Shown here: positions 1-4,977 of the stretch, in pieces
How positions within the stretch are numbered: the first letter of the stretch is position 1
Layout: each line of letters opens with the position of its first letter
NCBI GenBank assembly: GCA_004554555.1
Contig: SFLN01000106.1
Location: 1-6,462 of the forward strand
Length of the DNA stretch: 6,462 nucleotides
Source: [Eubacterium] saphenum
GTDB lineage: Bacteria > Bacillota > Clostridia > Oscillospirales > Ruminococcaceae
Direction of reading: 5' to 3'
Translations under genes and position numbers: made by a program
The notes under the pieces: generated by a model
Database searches by the model: none
Seen by the model: only the letters and a program-made list of their open reading frames with translations
What the model was told of the DNA's origin: nothing

Positions 1-200
1 AGCTTGCCGAAAGCTCGGACTGCGACAAGCATTTTCACTTGAAATGCGAGAAATGCGGAAAGCTGATTCACGTTGACTGCGGATTTATGGCTGAAATAAA
101 GCAGCACATCGAGTCTGACCACGATTTTTACGTTGACCTCGGCAAGACCGTTTTTTACGGCTTGTGCGGGGCGTGTGCAAAAGGAGAAGACAATGTTTAA
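1..200 (+). CDS. zur: Fur-family metal-responsive repressor, C-terminal part (probably Zur)
   Basis: Only the last 65 codons are present; the reading frame is open from base 3 to the TAA at 198-200. The visible part is the dimerisation and metal-binding domain of Fur-family repressors. It has an HFHLKCEKCGK segment (an HxH pair next to a first CxxC), then a stretch ending HIESDHDFYVDLG, then a second CxxC in GLCGACAK. In this family the two CxxC pairs hold a structural zinc, and the His and acidic residues sense the metal. The DNA-binding winged helix lies upstream of the window. The stop overlaps the start of the zinc-type lipoprotein gene by 8 bp, so the two are probably co-transcribed and translationally coupled. 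That context argues for a zinc sensor (Zur). Fur, PerR and Zur cannot be separated by sequence alone here, so the Zur name is an inference from the neighbours. Confidence 0.85.
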   Translation, partial: LAESSDCDKHFHLKCEKCGKLIHVDCGFMAEIKQHIESDHDFYVDLGKTVFYGLCGACAKGEDNV

Positions 201-1140
201 GAAAATCTGCGCGGCTTTGCTGGTTTTTAGCACGGCAATGTTCTGCGGCTGTCAAAATCAAAACAAAACCGAAAATTCAAGCGGAAAGCTGAAAATTGTC
301 ACGACGATTTTTCCCGCTTATGATTTTGCGAAAAATATTTTCGGGGAAACCGCCGAGGTTACAATGCTGCTTAAACCGGGAATGGAGAGCCATTCTTACG
401 ACCCGTCGGCAAAGGATGTTGTGAAAATCGACGAGTGCGATTTGTTTATCTATAACGGCGGCGAGTCGGACGCTTGGGTTGAAAATATCCTCAAATCAAC
501 CGAAAATGTGAAAGCGCTGAAGATGGTTGACGCGGTTGAGGTGCTCGGCGAGGAGCACACCGACGGTATGACTGCCGAGGAAAACGATGAGCACGACCAC
601 GATGATGAAGAATATGACGAGCACGTCTGGACATCACCGAAAAACGCTGCGCTGATTGCCGCAAGCATTCGTGATAAGGCGAAGGAGATTTCTCCCGAAA
701 ACGCGGCAGCTTTTGACAAAAACGCAGAAAGCTATATCGCAAAAATCAACTCGCTTGACGAGCGGTTTGCTGAGCTTTTGGCGGGCGAGAAGCGGTATTT
801 CGTGTTCGGTGACAGATTTCCGCTGCTGTATTTCTTCAAGGAGTACGGGTTGAATTATTACGCGGCATTTCCCGGCTGCGCGTCCGAAACCGAGCCTTCT
901 GCGCAGACAATTTCGTTTTTGTCGAAAAAGCTGAGCGACAGCGACACGATAAATACGGTGTTTTACATCGAGTTGTCAAATCACAAGCTCGCCGATAATC
1001 TTGCCGCAGAAAGCAATCTCCCGACAGCCGAATTTCACTCCTGCCACAACATAACTTCAAGCGATTTTGAGGCGGGGGAAAGCTATATTTCGCTGATGGA
1101 GCGGAATTATCAGACGCTGAAAACGGCGCTCGGGAAATAA
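193..1140 (+). CDS. znuA: Zinc-type ABC transporter substrate-binding lipoprotein (ZnuA/AdcA family)
   Basis: This is the 315-residue extracellular receptor that captures the metal and hands it to the ABC permease. I chose ATG 193 because AAGGAG at 181-186 lies 6 bases before it and the protein then starts with a clean signal peptide (MFKK, then a hydrophobic run). The signal ends in a lipobox-like FCGC, so Cys20 would be lipidated and hold the protein on the outer face of the membrane; a longer frame open from 133 has no such signal. The cluster A-I family pattern is clear: KIVTTIFPAYDF at 34-45, GMESHSYDP with His67, an acidic and His-rich loop at about 119-144, and DEHVW with His144. The third classical ligand His is absent: the matching segment reads GDRFP at 206-210. 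FHSCHN at 281-286 carries two more His near the end. Zinc is the likely cargo given the upstream Fur-family gene, but manganese cannot be excluded. Confidence 0.9.
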   Translation: MFKKICAALLVFSTAMFCGCQNQNKTENSSGKLKIVTTIFPAYDFAKNIFGETAEVTMLLKPGMESHSYDPSAKDVVKIDECDLFIYNGGESDAWVENILKSTENVKALKMVDAVEVLGEEHTDGMTAEENDEHDHDDEEYDEHVWTSPKNAALIAASIRDKAKEISPENAAAFDKNAESYIAKINSLDERFAELLAGEKRYFVFGDRFPLLYFFKEYGLNYYAAFPGCASETEPSAQTISFLSKKLSDSDTINTVFYIELSNHKLADNLAAESNLPTAEFHSCHNITSSDFEAGESYISLMERNYQTLKTALGK

Positions 1141-1142
1141 TC

Positions 1143-1158
1143 GGAGGTGTTTTTTACG
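1143..1158 (+). promoter_or_regulatory. Shine-Dalgarno and ambiguous start region of the ATPase gene
   Basis: GGAGGT at 1143-1148 is a near-perfect Shine-Dalgarno sequence three bases after the znuA stop. The only conventional in-frame start upstream of the A-loop, GTG 1147, lies inside this element and would have no spacing at all. The codon at the ideal distance (7 bases) is ACG at 1156, which would give a protein beginning MALINVDNLTLSY, a typical ABC ATPase beginning. The in-frame TAA of znuA at 1138-1140 rules out any earlier start. ATG 1201 would remove the A-loop tyrosine. Confidence 0.7.
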
Positions 1159-1863
1159 GCACTTATTAATGTAGATAATCTCACGCTGTCGTATGAAAAT
1201 ATGACGGTTATCGAGAATATGAGCTTTGAGGTTGCGGACGGCGATTATTTGTGCATTGTCGGCGAAAACGGCTCGGGAAAAAGCACGCTTGTCAAGGCGC
1301 TTTTGTCGCTGAAAAAGCCCGAAAAGGGCGCGATTGAGTTTGGCGAGGGCTTAAAAAAGAACGAAATCGGTTATCTTCCGCAGCAGACGATGGCGCAAAA
1401 GGATTTCCCCGCAAGCGTTTACGAGGTTGTGCTTTCGGGGTGCCTGAATTCGCGCGGTATTCGTCCGTTTTACTCGGCAAAGGAACGCAAAAAAGCGCTT
1501 GAAACTATGGAGCTGCTCGGCATAACCGATTTGAAAAACCGCAGCTATCGTGACTTATCGGGCGGTCAGCAGCAAAGAGTGCTGTTAAGCCGCGCGCTTT
1601 GTGCAACGAAAAAGCTGATTTTGCTGGACGAACCCGTGGCGGGACTTGACCCGATTGTTACCGCGGAGTTATACGATTTAATCGAAAAAATCAACAAAAG
1701 CGGCGTGACGGTAATTATGGTAACTCACGACTTGTCGGCGGCGATAAAATGCTCGCGGCACATTCTTTGTATGACCGAAACCGAGTGGTTTTTCGGCAGC
1801 AGGGAAGAGTTTCTAAAGAGCAAATTCGCGGACTTTATGAGGGGAAGTGAAGCGGGTGATTGA
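1147..1863 (+). CDS. znuC: Zinc-type ABC transporter ATP-binding protein (ZnuC family)
   Basis: This is the cytoplasmic ATPase that powers metal uptake through the permease encoded next. All nucleotide-binding motifs are intact, numbering from GTG 1147: A-loop Tyr16 in LTLSYEN, Walker A GENGSGKST at 39-47, Q-loop YLPQQ at 76-80, signature LSGGQQQR at 137-144, Walker B LILLDEP at 157-163 with catalytic Glu162, D-loop GLD at 166-168, and the H-loop VTHD with His194. At 238 residues (235 if started at ACG 1156) it has the usual length for the family. The true start is uncertain: 1147 is used here because it is the only standard start codon that keeps the A-loop, but the Shine-Dalgarno placement favours 1156. 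The gene follows znuA by 6 bases and its end overlaps the permease gene by 17 bp, so the three form one operon. Confidence 0.93.
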   Translation: MFFTALINVDNLTLSYENMTVIENMSFEVADGDYLCIVGENGSGKSTLVKALLSLKKPEKGAIEFGEGLKKNEIGYLPQQTMAQKDFPASVYEVVLSGCLNSRGIRPFYSAKERKKALETMELLGITDLKNRSYRDLSGGQQQRVLLSRALCATKKLILLDEPVAGLDPIVTAELYDLIEKINKSGVTVIMVTHDLSAAIKCSRHILCMTETEWFFGSREEFLKSKFADFMRGSEAGD

Positions 1864-2677
1864 GGTTTTTTCGGAAATTTTTTCATCGCCGATACTGGTA
1901 AGAGCGCTGATTGTGGGAGTTCTCGTTTCGCTTTGCGCAGCGCTTTTGGGAGTAAGCCTTGTGCTGAAACGGTTCTCGATGATAGGCGACGGACTCTCGC
2001 ACGTTGGATTTGGCGCACTTGCAATTGCCGCGGTGATGAATTTAGCACCGATGGCAGTGGCAATTCCCGTGGTTCTTGTCGCGGCGTTTTTGCTGCTGCG
2101 GTTATCGTCAAACGGCAAGATAAAAGGCGACGCAGCGATTGCGATGATTTCGACAGGCGCGCTCGGTATCGGAGTAATGGCGGTTTCGATGTCAAAGGGA
2201 ACAAACATTGACCTCAACAGCTACCTTTTCGGTAGCATAATGTCGGTGAGCTCGGAGGACGTTGTGATAAGCGTAATTCTCGCGGTAATAGTGCTGTTTA
2301 TGTTCGTGTTCTTTTACACAAAAATCTTTGCGATAACCTTTGACGAGAGTTTCGCCAAGGCAACGGGAACCGCCGCAAATGTTTACAATATGCTGATTGC
2401 GCTGCTCACGGCGATGACGATTGTAATCGGAATGAGGCTGATGGGAAGTATGCTGATTTCGAGCCTTATAATTTTCCCCGCGCTTTGCTCAATGCGCGTT
2501 TTCAAGAGCTTCAAATCCGTGACAATTTGCTCGGGGATTATCTCGATTGTGACTTTCCTCGCGGGAATGATTATTTCGTATGTCGCGGAAACTCCGTGCG
2601 GCGCGAGCATTGTCTGCGTGAATGTATTAACTTTTCTTGTATTTTTCGTTATCGGCAAAATCAGAAAAACCGCATAA
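1847..2677 (+). CDS. znuB: Zinc-type ABC transporter permease (ABC-3 family, ZnuB)
   Basis: This is the integral membrane channel subunit, 276 residues, with roughly eight hydrophobic segments spread over the whole length. ABC-3 family landmarks are visible: SLVLKRFSMIGDGLSHVGFGA at 37-57 (the conserved D-x-L-S-H region), SYLFGSI in the middle, FDESFAKATG from 165 (the coupling segment that contacts the ATPase), and RLMGSMLISSLIIFPA followed by LAGMIISY near the end. The start is GTG 1847, with AGGGG just upstream at 1840-1844; GTG 1856, three codons later, sits at a better distance from that element and is a real alternative. Either start overlaps the end of the ATPase gene, which implies translational coupling. 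It is the last gene of the operon and is followed at once by a strong terminator. Confidence 0.93.
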   Translation: MKRVIEVFSEIFSSPILVRALIVGVLVSLCAALLGVSLVLKRFSMIGDGLSHVGFGALAIAAVMNLAPMAVAIPVVLVAAFLLLRLSSNGKIKGDAAIAMISTGALGIGVMAVSMSKGTNIDLNSYLFGSIMSVSSEDVVISVILAVIVLFMFVFFYTKIFAITFDESFAKATGTAANVYNMLIALLTAMTIVIGMRLMGSMLISSLIIFPALCSMRVFKSFKSVTICSGIISIVTFLAGMIISYVAETPCGASIVCVNVLTFLVFFVIGKIRKTA

Positions 2678-2680
2678 AGA

Positions 2681-2713
2681 AAAGCTCCGATTTTGCTCGG
2701 AGCTTTCGTTTTT
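2681..2713. terminator. Bidirectional intrinsic terminator between znuB and the convergent gene
   Basis: AAAGCTCCGA at 2681-2690 pairs perfectly with TCGGAGCTTT at 2697-2706 around a 6-base loop. On the plus strand the hairpin is followed by CGTTTTTATTT and ends the zinc operon 4 bases after the znuB stop. On the minus strand the same hairpin is followed by TCTTTATG, so it can also end the transcript of the convergent gene, whose stop is at 2726. Confidence 0.88.
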
Positions 2714-2725
2714 ATTTCAGCCAAA

Positions 2726-3313
2726 TCAGAAAATGCTTCCCAAAGCAAGCGCAGCGGGAATATTTCCGTTTGCGTTAAGCGCACCGGAAGCGATTGCATT
2801 CGCCAAGGTGAGCTTTCCGTTCAAGAACTGAAGCATATTTTCATAGCTGATATAAGCCTCAAAGGAAGCCGCGTTGTACTCAAAAGGCGAAATTGTAAGA
2901 GCGCCGTCCTTGATTTCGATATAGAAATGACGGTCGGTTTCGTCCTCCCAGCCCCAAACCTTTACGTCAACAGCAACATTTGTCTTGACAGCGGCAGCCT
3001 TGGTCTTGTTAACCATCTTATCAAGCTTTTTGCACATTTCTTCAATGCCGACAACCTTTGCCTTCTTAACGGCAGGCTTTGCGGTTTTTGTTGTTTTAGC
3101 GGCTTTTGCGGGAGCTTTCTTCGCAGTATCAGCTTTCTTCGCAGCAGGTTTAGCAGCGGTCTTTTTAGCAGCAGGCTTTGCAGCCGCCTTAACCGTTTTC
3201 TCGGCAGCGGGCTTTGCAGCGGCTTTTACTGTTTTCTCGGCAGCGGTTTCAGCTGCAGCAGGCTTTTTAGCTGCTGTTTTCTTTTCGGTAGCTTTTGCGG
3301 TTCCTTTAGTCAT
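2726..3313 (-). CDS. Lysine/alanine-rich histone-H1-like protein with a C-terminal SCP2-like domain
   Basis: The protein has 195 residues in two very different halves. Residues 1-86 are almost wholly Lys, Ala, Pro and Thr with few acidic residues. They contain four KPAA motifs, one KPAV, and two perfect copies of EKTVKAAAKPAA at 26-37 and 38-49. Such tails resemble eukaryotic histone H1 and bacterial H1-like nucleoid proteins and should be disordered and strongly basic. Residues 88-195 look folded: a short helix (GIEEMCKKLDKMV), beta-strand-like stretches, then YIEIKDGALTI at 131-141, ENMLQFLNGKLTLANAIASG at 158-177 and a final GNIPAALAL. The order DG, then an 'ML..LNGKL...AI.SG' helix, then 'GN..AALAL' fits the SCP2 sterol-carrier pattern. 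The start ATG has AAAGGA 8 bases upstream (3322-3327) and its own promoter. Function is unknown. Nucleoid binding through the tail is an inference, as is the SCP2 assignment, made by eye. Confidence 0.85.
   Translation of the reverse strand: MTKGTAKATEKKTAAKKPAAAETAAEKTVKAAAKPAAEKTVKAAAKPAAKKTAAKPAAKKADTAKKAPAKAAKTTKTAKPAVKKAKVVGIEEMCKKLDKMVNKTKAAAVKTNVAVDVKVWGWEDETDRHFYIEIKDGALTISPFEYNAASFEAYISYENMLQFLNGKLTLANAIASGALNANGNIPAALALGSIF
3167..3238 (-). repeat. Two tandem 36-bp coding repeats in the basic tail
   Basis: Bases 3203-3238 and 3167-3202 each encode EKTVKAAAKPAA. The two copies match at 30 of 36 bases, and all six differences fall at third codon positions and are silent. A shortened third unit (KKTAAKPAA) follows at about 3140-3166. 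Confidence 0.9.
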
Positions 3314-3370
3314 AACAAAAATCCTTTCTTAATTTCTCCCGTTATTCACGGAAGTTAACTTTATAAATTA

Positions 3371-3399
3371 ATAATAACATATATTTTTATTTTTTTCAA
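3371..3399 (-). promoter_or_regulatory. Sigma-A-type promoter of the H1/SCP2-like gene
   Basis: On the minus strand TTGAAA (3399-3394) is followed after exactly 17 bases by TATTAT (3376-3371). Each box is one or two mismatches from consensus and the spacing is optimal. It sits in a very AT-rich stretch (about 3357-3447) with several A and T runs, which often helps promoter activity. Transcription would begin near 3364, leaving a leader of about 50 bases before the ATG at 3313. The leader contains only a weak 4-bp hairpin (3339-3351). Confidence 0.7.
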
Positions 3400-3440
3400 C
3401 TATTTTTTTAACTTTTTTACGAAATTTATGCCAAATTTAT

Positions 3441-3471
3441 AAAAAAACGGCACTCCAAAACCGAAGCGCCG
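3441..3471 (-). terminator. Intrinsic terminator of argF
   Basis: Read on the minus strand, CGGCGCTTC, a 6-base loop and GGAGTGCCG form a 9-bp stem including two G-U pairs, followed by seven U residues (plus-strand A run 3441-3447). On the plus strand the same two wobbles become A-C mismatches, so the element is built for the minus-strand transcript. It lies 14 bases after the argF stop. Confidence 0.88.
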
Positions 3472-3485
3472 CTTTTTATTTAAAA

Positions 3486-4397
3486 TTACTTTTCGGGAGC
3501 CATAAGGCGAACCATAACCGCTTTCTGCGCGTGCAGACGGTTTTCAGCCTCGTCGAAAATCTCCTTTGCGTGCTGTTCAAACACCTTTGCGGTTATTTCC
3601 TCTTCACGGTGAGCGGGGAGGCAGTGCATAACGATAGCGTCAGATTTTGCCGCTGCCATAACCTCATCGTTAATCTGGTAGCCTTTGAACGCAACCTTGC
3701 GCTGTTCAGCCTCGCCTTCCTGACCCATCGAAGCCCAAACGTCCGTGTAAAGAACGTCAGCGTCTGCGGCAGCCTCAACAGGCTTGTTGACGAGCTTGAA
3801 GTTTGCGTAATCCTTGGTGAAATCGAGAATCTGCTTGTCGGGGTAATAACCCTCGGGGCAGGCAAGCGTTACGTTCATACCAACCTTCAGGCAGCCGACG
3901 GTGAGCGAGTTTGCCATATTGTTTCCGTCACCGATATAGCAGAAATTCAGACCTTCAAATTTGTTTTTGTATTCGCGGATTGTCTGCAAATCAGCGAGAA
4001 CCTGGCAAGGGTGACAGAAATCAGTCAAACCGTTGATAATCGGGATTGTACCGTATTCCGCGAGATTTTCAACCTCCGCCTGCTCAAAGGTACGAATCAT
4101 AATACCGTTGAGGTAGCGCGAGAGCACGCGTGCGGTATCCTGAACGGGCTCACCGCGTCCAATCTGCAGTTCCTTTGACGACAGGAAGAGCGCGTTTCCG
4201 CCGAGCTGATACATACCCGTTTCAAACGAAACGCGAGTACGCGTGGACGCTTTCTGGAAAATCATTCCGAGCGTCATTCCCTTTAAGATGTTGTGCGGGA
4301 TACCGTGTTTTTGCTCGTATTTGAGCTGGTCTGCGAGGTTAAGAATGTCGATAATCTCCTCGGTGCTCAAATCAAGCAGCTTCAGTAAATGTTTCAT
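3486..4397 (-). CDS. argF: Ornithine carbamoyltransferase
   Basis: This cytoplasmic enzyme joins carbamoyl phosphate and ornithine to give citrulline, the sixth step of arginine synthesis. The 303 residues match the usual length. The carbamoyl-phosphate loop STRTR is at 51-55, inside FQKASTRTRVSFE. HPCQ is at 129-132, DVWASMGQE lies in the ornithine-side region, and the catalytic HCLPAHR is at 258-264. All expected motifs are intact. The ATG at 4397 has AAAGGA upstream on the minus strand (4407-4412), 9 bases away. A catabolic OTC (arcB) is possible in principle, but the argB-argD context and the lack of arcA or arcC neighbours favour the biosynthetic enzyme. The gene is separated from the preceding gene by 167 bases containing hairpins, so it may have its own promoter or an attenuation-type leader as well as read-through from the argB-argD side. 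Confidence 0.96.
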   Translation of the reverse strand: MKHLLKLLDLSTEEIIDILNLADQLKYEQKHGIPHNILKGMTLGMIFQKASTRTRVSFETGMYQLGGNALFLSSKELQIGRGEPVQDTARVLSRYLNGIMIRTFEQAEVENLAEYGTIPIINGLTDFCHPCQVLADLQTIREYKNKFEGLNFCYIGDGNNMANSLTVGCLKVGMNVTLACPEGYYPDKQILDFTKDYANFKLVNKPVEAAADADVLYTDVWASMGQEGEAEQRKVAFKGYQINDEVMAAAKSDAIVMHCLPAHREEEITAKVFEQHAKEIFDEAENRLHAQKAVMVRLMAPEK

Positions 4398-4435
4398 AGC
4401 AGTTTTTCCTTTCAGATATTGATTTCATTAATTAA

Positions 4436-4450
4436 CCAGCGTGACGCTGG
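4436..4450. other. Perfect 7-bp inverted repeat in the argF leader
   Basis: CCAGCGTGACGCTGG is a perfect palindrome with one central base, ending 38 bases upstream of the argF ATG. It could fold as a 6-bp hairpin in RNA from either strand or serve as a binding site for a dimeric regulator. It is not followed by a U run on either strand, so it is not a terminator. It does not resemble the AT-rich ARG box. Confidence 0.6.
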
Positions 4451-4460
4451 ACCCTATTTC

Positions 4461-4495
4461 GCCTCTAGTTTTTGCTAGGGGCTATTTTCGTGCCC
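4461..4495. other. Overlapping, mutually exclusive hairpins in the argF leader
   Basis: GCCTCTAG (4461-4468) pairs with CTAGGGGC (4475-4482) around TTTTTG, an 8-bp stem with one G-U pair in plus-strand RNA and one A-C mismatch in minus-strand RNA. GGGC (4479-4482) can instead pair with GCCC (4492-4495). The two foldings share the same four bases and cannot form together. A role as an argF leader switch is only a hypothesis; the better folding of the plus-strand RNA argues somewhat against it. Confidence 0.45.
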
Positions 4496-4502
4496 GAAAC
4501 TG

Positions 4503-4534
4503 ACAATACTTTTTTGTTAAGATATTGAAGTCAA
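4503..4534 (-). promoter_or_regulatory. Possible weak promoter for argF
   Basis: On the minus strand TTGACT (4534-4529) is a good -35 box, and TATTGT (4508-4503) is a fair -10 box, but the spacer is 20 bases, longer than the preferred 16-18. If used, transcription would start at about 4496, just before the hairpin region. TTGACTTCAA around the -35 box is itself a short inverted repeat (TTGA-N2-TCAA). Confidence 0.25.
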
Positions 4535-4564
4535 GCTAGTGCCGGAAATCTTTTGAGAATTTTC

Positions 4565-4966
4565 TCACGCTTTGGTTGATTGCAGAACAAAAAACGTGTA
4601 AACAGCGGGGAAGAGCAGAACCAAAATATCGCCGATGTTGAAGCCGTGGCCGAAGCTGAAGAACAGCGAAACCAGCGCCAGTAAAGTTACGCAAACTCCC
4701 GAAATAAACGCAGGCTTGCGCGCCTTTTCCTTGTTGAAAATCGTGAGTGCAACGCCGAACCAGCCCATTGCCGCAAACGCAAGCGCGGTTACGATAAGAC
4801 CGATGAGGTTGCCGATAAATCCGAGCAAATCGCCGCTTCTGAAGGTTGAGAAAACCGCAAATCTGATGAAATAGTTGTGCCCAAACAGAACCTGGAAATT
4901 AAGGATTACCGTCAACACGGCGATAAGCAGGCTTGTAACGGAGATAATCTGCGTAATTCGTTTCAT
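4565..4966 (-). CDS. Small four-helix membrane protein of unknown function
   Basis: I do not recognise the family. The 133-residue product has four hydrophobic segments at about 5-27, 47-76, 86-105 and 111-129. They are joined by short loops, including a basic NKEKARK at 78-84, and the N-terminus MKR is short and positive. There is no cleavable signal peptide, lipobox or obvious catalytic motif; FGHGFNIGD at 105-113 carries the only His in the second half. The ATG at 4966 has an excellent AAAGGAG 6 bases upstream (4973-4979), which overlaps the argD stop codon. The gap to argD is 11 bases, so the gene is almost certainly translated from the argD transcript. The position between argD and argF is not part of the usual arginine gene set. 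A link to arginine or ornithine transport or to membrane physiology is conceivable but unsupported. Confidence 0.82.
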   Translation of the reverse strand: MKRITQIISVTSLLIAVLTVILNFQVLFGHNYFIRFAVFSTFRSGDLLGFIGNLIGLIVTALAFAAMGWFGVALTIFNKEKARKPAFISGVCVTLLALVSLFFSFGHGFNIGDILVLLFPAVYTFFVLQSTKA

Positions 4967-4977
4967 TTTTGCTCCTT

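Noticed and set aside
133..192. Longer N-terminus for the metal-binding lipoprotein starting at ATG 133
   Set aside because: The extra 20 residues lie inside the Fur-family gene and would bury the signal peptide and lipobox; ATG 193 has the ribosome site.
2985..3332. Plus-strand open frame of about 115 codons rich in Ala, Phe and Val opposite the H1-like gene
   Set aside because: It is the complement of the repetitive KA-rich coding sequence, lacks a proper ribosome binding site, and the minus-strand gene has a promoter, ribosome site and terminator.
4370..4428. Short upstream frame on the minus strand from ATG 4428, 18 codons, overlapping the argF start, as an arginine leader peptide
   Set aside because: It has no ribosome binding site and contains only one Arg codon, so it does not look like an attenuation peptide.
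4421..4445. ArgR operator (ARG box) in the AT-rich segment before argF
   Set aside because: The TGAAATCA segment lacks the TGAAT...ATTCA half-site symmetry expected for an ARG box.
4461..4500. Resemblance of the minus-strand leader to a preQ1-I riboswitch tail (CCCCTAG-CAAAAA-CTAG)
   Set aside because: The conserved first stem and loop are missing and argF is not a queuosine gene; the A-rich match alone is weak.
4549..4566. Short inverted repeat TGAGAATTTTCTCA at the end of the membrane-protein gene as a terminator
   Set aside because: The stem is about 5 AT-rich base pairs with no U tract; too weak to end transcription, so read-through to argF remains possible.
4537..4569. GTG-started 10-codon minus-strand frame with two Arg codons across the end of the membrane-protein gene
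   Set aside because: No Shine-Dalgarno sequence, overlaps a better-supported gene, and no terminator hairpin directly follows.
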